Part shown: piece after piece, positions 59,714-64,000 of the stretch
How positions within the stretch are numbered: position 1 is the stretch's first letter
Layout of the letters: every line of letters starts with the position of its first letter
Assembly: GCA_023394875.1 (NCBI GenBank)
Contig: JAEXAB010000003.1
Coordinates: forward strand, 310,001 to 374,000
Direction of reading: 5' to 3'
Length of the DNA: 64,000 bases
Source of the DNA: Bacillota bacterium
Lineage (GTDB): Bacteria; Bacillota; Clostridia; Christensenellales; DTU072
Position numbers and translations under genes: made by a program
Notes under the pieces: generated by a model
The model's database searches: none
Seen by the model: the letters and a program-made list of their open reading frames with translations, nothing else
Told to the model about the DNA's origin: nothing

Positions 59714-59719
59714 ATTATA
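59714..59719 (-). promoter_or_regulatory. Possible -10 box of the 1314-residue lipoprotein gene
   Basis: TATAAT on the minus strand preceded by TGTAG, 19 bases before the start codon, in the 63-base gap after galT. The -35 region is AT-rich without a clear hexamer. No terminator for galK-galT was found, so read-through is possible. Confidence 0.45.
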
Positions 59720-59757
59720 CTACACTATTATTAAAAATAGCTTAACACAAAATATTG

Positions 59758-61266
59758 TTAAATCGTCTTTAGTAAGGCTTTGATAAATTTTTCAAAAGCC
59801 GTCTGACCTTCTTTGGTATTCTTAAAAACAGCCGTGCATTCCAAAATTTTGACGCAAGTTTGGTTAATATAATCAATAACGGCATCTAAAGCCTGTTTCT
59901 TATCTATTGCAAGCCCTTTCGTTGCCGAAATCTGGGCAATTAGACCTATATGCTTATTTAATGTTTCATCGGCGTTTACGCTTTGGAAATCAATTTGCTT
60001 TTGCCCCAAAATATCAATTACTTTGGATATTTCCCCTTTCAGTCTGCCCGGAAGAATGAATAGTCCCATAGCTTCTATTAGTCCTATACCCTCTTTCTTT
60101 ATGTTGTGCATATCCTCGGTGGGATGATAAATACCAAACGGGTGCTTTTCGTCGGTTCTGTTATTGCGCAAGATTATATCGATGCAATAAATGTCGTCTT
60201 TCATGCTGGCAATGGGAGTAACCGTATTGTGTCTTTCCTCTCCGGTATGGCTAAGTATGCCGACTTTATCGTCGCTGTATTCTCTCCAAAATTCCAAGAC
60301 TTTGCAACTTAGGCTAATAACTTCCTGCTTGTCGGTTCCCTTAATAGTAACAACGCTGTTATACCAGTCTTTAATACCTATGGAAGCTGTTCCGCTGTTA
60401 TAAAAAATCTTTCTTTGCGGACGGCTGAACATCGGTAGAACTTTCTTTCCGCCCTGATAATGCTCATGGGATAAAATAGATCCGCCTACTATTGGTAAAT
60501 CGGCGTTGCTTCCCAAAAAGTAATTAGGGAAGGCGTCCACAAAGTCAACAAGTCTTACAAAAGTCTTGTCGGTAATACTCATCGGTCTGTGTTCGTCGGA
60601 AAAAGCTATGCAATGCTCGTCATAATAAACGTAAGGGGAATATTGCACGTGCCATTTTTCTCCGCATAAGGTAATGGGGATAGCCCGTAAGGTTTGTCTT
60701 GCCGGATGGCTTACGGTACCGCAAAAACCTAAGTTTTCCAAACAGAGCATACATTTTGGATACTTTTTACCCTTAAAGTTCTTTTCAAAAAGTACCTGTT
60801 TGGCGTCTTTTTCGGGCTTACTTAAATTTATGGTAATCCCGATATCGCCCTTATCGCCTTCGGCATACCAGCAAATATTCTTTTTGATGTCGCATAGCCT
60901 TATGTAGTTGCTGTTTACCGAAATACGGTATAAATAAGCGGTGGCGGTTTCTACCCCTTCGTCCTCATAATAACTTAGGAAGTTTTTTACCACAAGCCCA
61001 TTAGACGGAGTAACCAATCCCATAATTTTGGTTTCGAAACGCACGTCCGTACCTTCCTCGGTAAGTCCGTTTTCTAATGCGTACTCTACCAGAGGATTGA
61101 GTATTTCTTCTTGAAAATTACTTACGTTTTCCCCCTTTTCTTCGCTAGGCTCTACCTGAAATAGTTCCAACAGTTGGTTCCTCGCATAGACTGAGTCTTC
61201 CAACCCCAAATCCAAATTCTTTTTTGCATAAAAAATCAGATTTTCAATTAGTTTATTAATTTCCAT
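59758..61266 (-). CDS. galT: UDP-glucose--hexose-1-phosphate uridylyltransferase, Firmicutes type
   Basis: Exchanges UMP between UDP-glucose and galactose 1-phosphate in the Leloir pathway. At 502 residues it is the long GalT class of Firmicutes, not the 350-residue E. coli type. GFCGTVSHPARQTLRAIPI, YYDEHCIAFSDEHRPMSI and PIVGGSILSHEHYQGG (nucleophile region with His residues) are typical. The ATG overlaps the end of galK by 11 bases. No galE is adjacent, so epimerase must be encoded elsewhere. Confidence 0.96.
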   Translation of the reverse strand: MEINKLIENLIFYAKKNLDLGLEDSVYARNQLLELFQVEPSEEKGENVSNFQEEILNPLVEYALENGLTEEGTDVRFETKIMGLVTPSNGLVVKNFLSYYEDEGVETATAYLYRISVNSNYIRLCDIKKNICWYAEGDKGDIGITINLSKPEKDAKQVLFEKNFKGKKYPKCMLCLENLGFCGTVSHPARQTLRAIPITLCGEKWHVQYSPYVYYDEHCIAFSDEHRPMSITDKTFVRLVDFVDAFPNYFLGSNADLPIVGGSILSHEHYQGGKKVLPMFSRPQRKIFYNSGTASIGIKDWYNSVVTIKGTDKQEVISLSCKVLEFWREYSDDKVGILSHTGEERHNTVTPIASMKDDIYCIDIILRNNRTDEKHPFGIYHPTEDMHNIKKEGIGLIEAMGLFILPGRLKGEISKVIDILGQKQIDFQSVNADETLNKHIGLIAQISATKGLAIDKKQALDAVIDYINQTCVKILECTAVFKNTKEGQTAFEKFIKALLKTI

Positions 61267-62539
61267 TATGTTTTCCCTCTATCATATTTATATGAGCAAC
61301 CTGTGTCGCTCCATATTTTCTTACCGACAGCAAAAAGACGTTTTCTTTGCCAAAATATTTTGCCATTTTGCCTACATATTCCTCACCCTTTTCCCTTTTG
61401 ACCATAGTAAGAATGGTTCCGGCAAAACCTCCGCCGTGAACACGGCACGCCAAAGTATCGTTGTTGAGTTTAACTAAAGCCAATGCTAAAGGTACGCTTT
61501 GCGCTGTGTCTCCCAAAGGATAGCAGTTTTGGAGTAGCATATAACTGCTTAGTCCGCTTGCATTTATTAAATTCAAGAACCCTTCTTCGTCTCTTTCGTT
61601 AAGCGCTATATAAGCCTTGTTTACTCTTTCGTTTTCCTTAAAAAAGTGAATGGCGCGCATAATGGCTCTGCCGCTGAATTTTTCTTTCAAAAGAAGTAAA
61701 TTTTCTTCAAAAACGCTAAAGTCTACTTCTCTTAAAACTTTCTTGCCGAAAAAAGCGGCGATTTCGTTCATTTCCTTTCTTATTGCGGCGTATTCTCCGG
61801 TAAGGTTGCAATGATCCCCCCCGCAGTTTATAATAACCAAACTAAGATCGTCCATATTCCAGGGCGCTTTCTTAACGGTAGGTTTTTTGACGTCGGCAAA
61901 GTCCATAAAGCTTACACCACCGCAGGATATTGTAAGCTGGTCCATTAATCCCGACGGCTTGCCGAAATATACGTTTTCTGCAAATTGAGAAATTATCGCT
62001 TTTTCGATAGCGTTGATTTTTCCGTCGTTATAAAGTACGTTGAATACTTCGCAAAGGAGTAATTCAAAAGCCGCCGAAGAGCTAACCCCCGCGCCCTTAA
62101 AAATATTGCTGTGGGCGTTCATAACAAAACCGCCTACGTTATGTCCTCTGTCTAATAAGCCTTTTATTACACCTTGCAACAAAGCTACCGAAGTGCCGTA
62201 TAAGCTTTCCTCAACGGAAAGGTCGTCTAAACAAACCTTGAACTCCGGAAAGCCCGCGCTTTTAATAGTAACAGCTTTTTCTTTGGTTTTTACAACGGCG
62301 CCCACAACGTCAAGATTTATACAGCCTGCTATAACCAGTCCGTTGTTGTGGTCGGTGTGATTGCCGACAAGTTCTACCCGTCCGCTGGAAGAAAAGAAAT
62401 ATATGTCCCCGACTAACCCCTCGGTCAAAGAAGAGTAGCGTTCGGCTACTGTCTCTATATTTTCGGTATATAATTCTTTACTTTTGGAGATAAAATCGAT
62501 ATCGCGTAACAATAACTCTTTACTTAAAGTCCTTGCCAT
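61256..62539 (-). CDS. galK: Galactokinase
   Basis: Phosphorylates galactose at C1. About 427 residues from the ATG at 62539 (GGGAG upstream; a TTG two codons earlier is possible). GHMP kinase motifs: GRVELVGNHTDHNNG near residue 53, the ATP-binding GAGVSSSAAFE near 150, and a C-terminal HGGGFAGTILTMVK. The second motif has Asn where many galactokinases have GRVNLIGEHTDYN-type residues (GNHTDHN here), a common variant in Clostridia. galT follows with overlap. Confidence 0.96.
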   Translation of the reverse strand: MARTLSKELLLRDIDFISKSKELYTENIETVAERYSSLTEGLVGDIYFFSSSGRVELVGNHTDHNNGLVIAGCINLDVVGAVVKTKEKAVTIKSAGFPEFKVCLDDLSVEESLYGTSVALLQGVIKGLLDRGHNVGGFVMNAHSNIFKGAGVSSSAAFELLLCEVFNVLYNDGKINAIEKAIISQFAENVYFGKPSGLMDQLTISCGGVSFMDFADVKKPTVKKAPWNMDDLSLVIINCGGDHCNLTGEYAAIRKEMNEIAAFFGKKVLREVDFSVFEENLLLLKEKFSGRAIMRAIHFFKENERVNKAYIALNERDEEGFLNLINASGLSSYMLLQNCYPLGDTAQSVPLALALVKLNNDTLACRVHGGGFAGTILTMVKREKGEEYVGKMAKYFGKENVFLLSVRKYGATQVAHINMIEGKHNGN

Positions 62540-62582
62540 ATACAACTCCCGGTGCTATAATTAAGAAAAATAATTTTATAAG

Positions 62583-62610
62583 ATTATACCATACCAATTC
62601 ATTATATAGC
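62583..62610 (-). promoter_or_regulatory. Promoter of galK-galT
   Basis: On the minus strand a TTGCTA-like box (about 62612-62607), 18-base spacer ending TATGG, TATAAT (62588-62583). The extended -10 is strong, the -35 moderate. It lies in the divergent gap with the nicotinate phosphoribosyltransferase gene. Confidence 0.55.
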
Positions 62611-62625
62611 AAGTATTTAAGGGAA

Positions 62626-62638
62626 TTTGCACTGCAAA
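62626..62638. promoter_or_regulatory. Perfect 13-base dyad in the galK / nicotinate gene gap
   Basis: TTTGCA-C-TGCAAA, 24 bases before the start codon of the plus-strand gene and upstream of the galK promoter. It could be an operator for either gene or a weak leader hairpin; no regulator is encoded nearby. Confidence 0.35.
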
Positions 62639-62661
62639 CGCCATATATAACGGGAGAAGAA

Positions 62662-64000
62662 ATGCGAAACCTCACTTTATTAACGGATCTATACCAATTA
62701 ACCATGATGAACGCCTATTTGGAGACCGACAAAGCCGAAACGATGTCGAATTTTGACGTCTTTTATCGAAGCAAACAGTACTTAGAATACGCACTGTGCG
62801 CCGGGTTGGAACAGGTTATTGAATATATCAACAATTTACATTTTACCGATGACGATATGGCATATTTGAGAAGCCTTAATATTTTTGGAGAAAAGTTTTT
62901 TCAAAAGTTAAAAGACTTCAAATTTACGGGCAGTATTTCGGCAGTAAAGGAAGGAGAAATCGTTTTTCCGGGGGAGCCGATTTTGACGGTTACCGCTCCT
63001 TTATACCAAGCCCAGCTTGTGGAAACGGCTATTCTTAATATAATAAATCACCAAACTTTGATTGCCACCAAAGCAATGAAAATTTGTCAGGAAGCCAAAG
63101 CTTCGGTTATGGAATTCGGTCTGCGCCGCGCCCAAGGTCCCGACGCAGGAATATACGGGGCGAGGGCTGCCATTATCGGCGGTTGTAATTCTACCAGCAA
63201 CGTACTTGCTGCGCAAATGTACAACGTTCCTTGTTCGGGCACTCACGCCCACAGCTGGGTTATGAGCTTTGATTCCGAACTGGAAGCCTTCCGCGCTTAT
63301 GCGCAAATTTATCCCAAAAACTGCTTATTATTGGTTGACACCTACGACACTTTGCGTTCTGGTGTCCCTAACGCTATTAAGGTTTTTGACGAAATGAAGG
63401 CAAAAGGACTAAAGCCTATCGGCATACGCCTTGACAGCGGCGACCTTGCCTACCTTAGTAAAAAAGCCCGCAAAATGTTAGATGACGCCGGACATAAGGA
63501 TTGCAAAATCTGCGCAAGCGGAGATATAGACGAATATATTCTATCTTCACTAAATCAGCAAAACGCCAAGATAGATATTTACGGTATCGGAACCAAGCTT
63601 ATTACTTCCTCATTGGTTCCTGCCTTAGGCGGCGTGTACAAAATGTCGGCTTTAATGGAAGACGGCGTATGGATGCCAAAAATAAAACTTTCCGATACTG
63701 TAGAAAAGATAACCAACCCGGGGATAAAAACCACTTATCGTATTTACGACAGAGAGAGAATGGCTGTTGCCGATCTTATTTGCTTAAAGGATGAATTTTT
63801 TGACACAAGTAAACCTCTTACCATTTTCCACCCTCAGGAAACCTGGAAAAAAACCACCTTTACCGAATACAGTATGCGCAATCTTATGACCGAAATATTT
63901 GTAGACGGCAAGCAGGTTTATGTCAGCCCCTCACTAAGAGAAATTGCCGATTATTCCCGCCTTGTTCAGTCGGAATTCTGGGAAGAATACCGCCGACTGG
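62662..64000 (+). CDS. pncB: Nicotinate phosphoribosyltransferase, 3' end beyond window
   Basis: Makes nicotinate mononucleotide from nicotinate and PRPP in NAD salvage. 446 codons are present; the family is about 480-490 residues, so only a short C-terminus is missing. The start has GGGAGAAGAA directly before the ATG. Diagnostic motifs are LLTDLYQLTMMNAY at the N-terminus, EFGLRRAQGPDAG, STSNVLAAQMYNVPCSGTHAHSW (with the catalytic His) read in two parts, and IRLDSGDLAYLS. It is divergent from galK. It lies on the plus strand alone here. Confidence 0.96.
   Translation, partial: MRNLTLLTDLYQLTMMNAYLETDKAETMSNFDVFYRSKQYLEYALCAGLEQVIEYINNLHFTDDDMAYLRSLNIFGEKFFQKLKDFKFTGSISAVKEGEIVFPGEPILTVTAPLYQAQLVETAILNIINHQTLIATKAMKICQEAKASVMEFGLRRAQGPDAGIYGARAAIIGGCNSTSNVLAAQMYNVPCSGTHAHSWVMSFDSELEAFRAYAQIYPKNCLLLVDTYDTLRSGVPNAIKVFDEMKAKGLKPIGIRLDSGDLAYLSKKARKMLDDAGHKDCKICASGDIDEYILSSLNQQNAKIDIYGIGTKLITSSLVPALGGVYKMSALMEDGVWMPKIKLSDTVEKITNPGIKTTYRIYDRERMAVADLICLKDEFFDTSKPLTIFHPQETWKKTTFTEYSMRNLMTEIFVDGKQVYVSPSLREIADYSRLVQSEFWEEYRRL

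Noticed and set aside
1..64000. CRISPR arrays, transposases, integrases, phage genes, restriction or toxin-antitoxin modules, tRNA and rRNA genes
   Set aside because: No regularly spaced repeats, recombinase motifs or tRNA-like cloverleaf with CCA end were recognised anywhere in the window; gene order is that of stable chromosome.

Overview
This window reads as chromosome of a low-to-mid GC, Gram-positive-type anaerobe, most likely an uncultured gut member of the Clostridia. The evidence is the Firmicutes-style S10-spc-alpha ribosomal cluster with zinc-type S14, Cys4-type S4, L36 and adenylate kinase, strong AGGAGG ribosome binding sites, extended -10 promoters, a V-type ATPase in ntp order, many lipoproteins and no outer-membrane genes. 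The exact taxon cannot be named from sequence alone. No IS elements, prophage, CRISPR arrays, tRNAs or rRNAs were seen.

Layout. 1-8.5 kb (minus): rpiB-upp followed by the V-type ATPase operon in the order G-I-K-E-C-F-A-B, with B cut by the window edge. The c-ring proteolipid keeps every side chain of the known Na+ site, so this is probably a sodium pump. 8.6-19.6 kb (minus): the tRNA modification gene sua5, a WG-repeat-like lipoprotein, a GLUG-type secreted protein, two tandem-duplicated lipoproteins of unknown function and a membrane-anchored protein with two metallophosphoesterase domains. 19.7-20.0 kb (plus): a promoter-RNA-terminator unit that looks like 6S RNA. 20.0-22.7 kb (minus): an amino-acid ABC transporter operon whose binding protein is circularly permuted and whose last gene encodes a TrpR-related (YerC) regulator; the promoter spacer carries a dyad resembling the trp operator. 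22.8-32.4 kb (minus): a two-gene operon of giant surface proteins (MBG repeats, BspA-type leucine-rich repeats).

32.5-36.3 kb (minus): a flippase-like membrane protein and two FAD-dependent oxidoreductases. 36.4-39.7 kb (plus): a split chromate-type transporter pair, coaX and hom. 39.8-55.7 kb (minus): the uninterrupted S10-spc-alpha cluster from rpsJ to rplQ, including secY, adk, map, a KOW protein, infA and rpmJ, with promoters and structured leaders before rpsJ and before rpsM. 55.7-59.7 kb (minus): a third giant surface lipoprotein combining MBG and leucine-rich repeats. 59.7-62.5 kb (minus): galK-galT of the Leloir pathway. 62.66 kb to the end (plus): nicotinate phosphoribosyltransferase, cut by the window edge.

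The most unusual items are the naturally circularly permuted substrate-binding protein and the TrpR-like operator/regulator pairing in the same operon. Next come the near-leaderless promoters, the duplicated lipoprotein units with their shared terminator hairpin, and the division of MBG and LRR modules between two adjacent genes in one locus but in one polypeptide in another.
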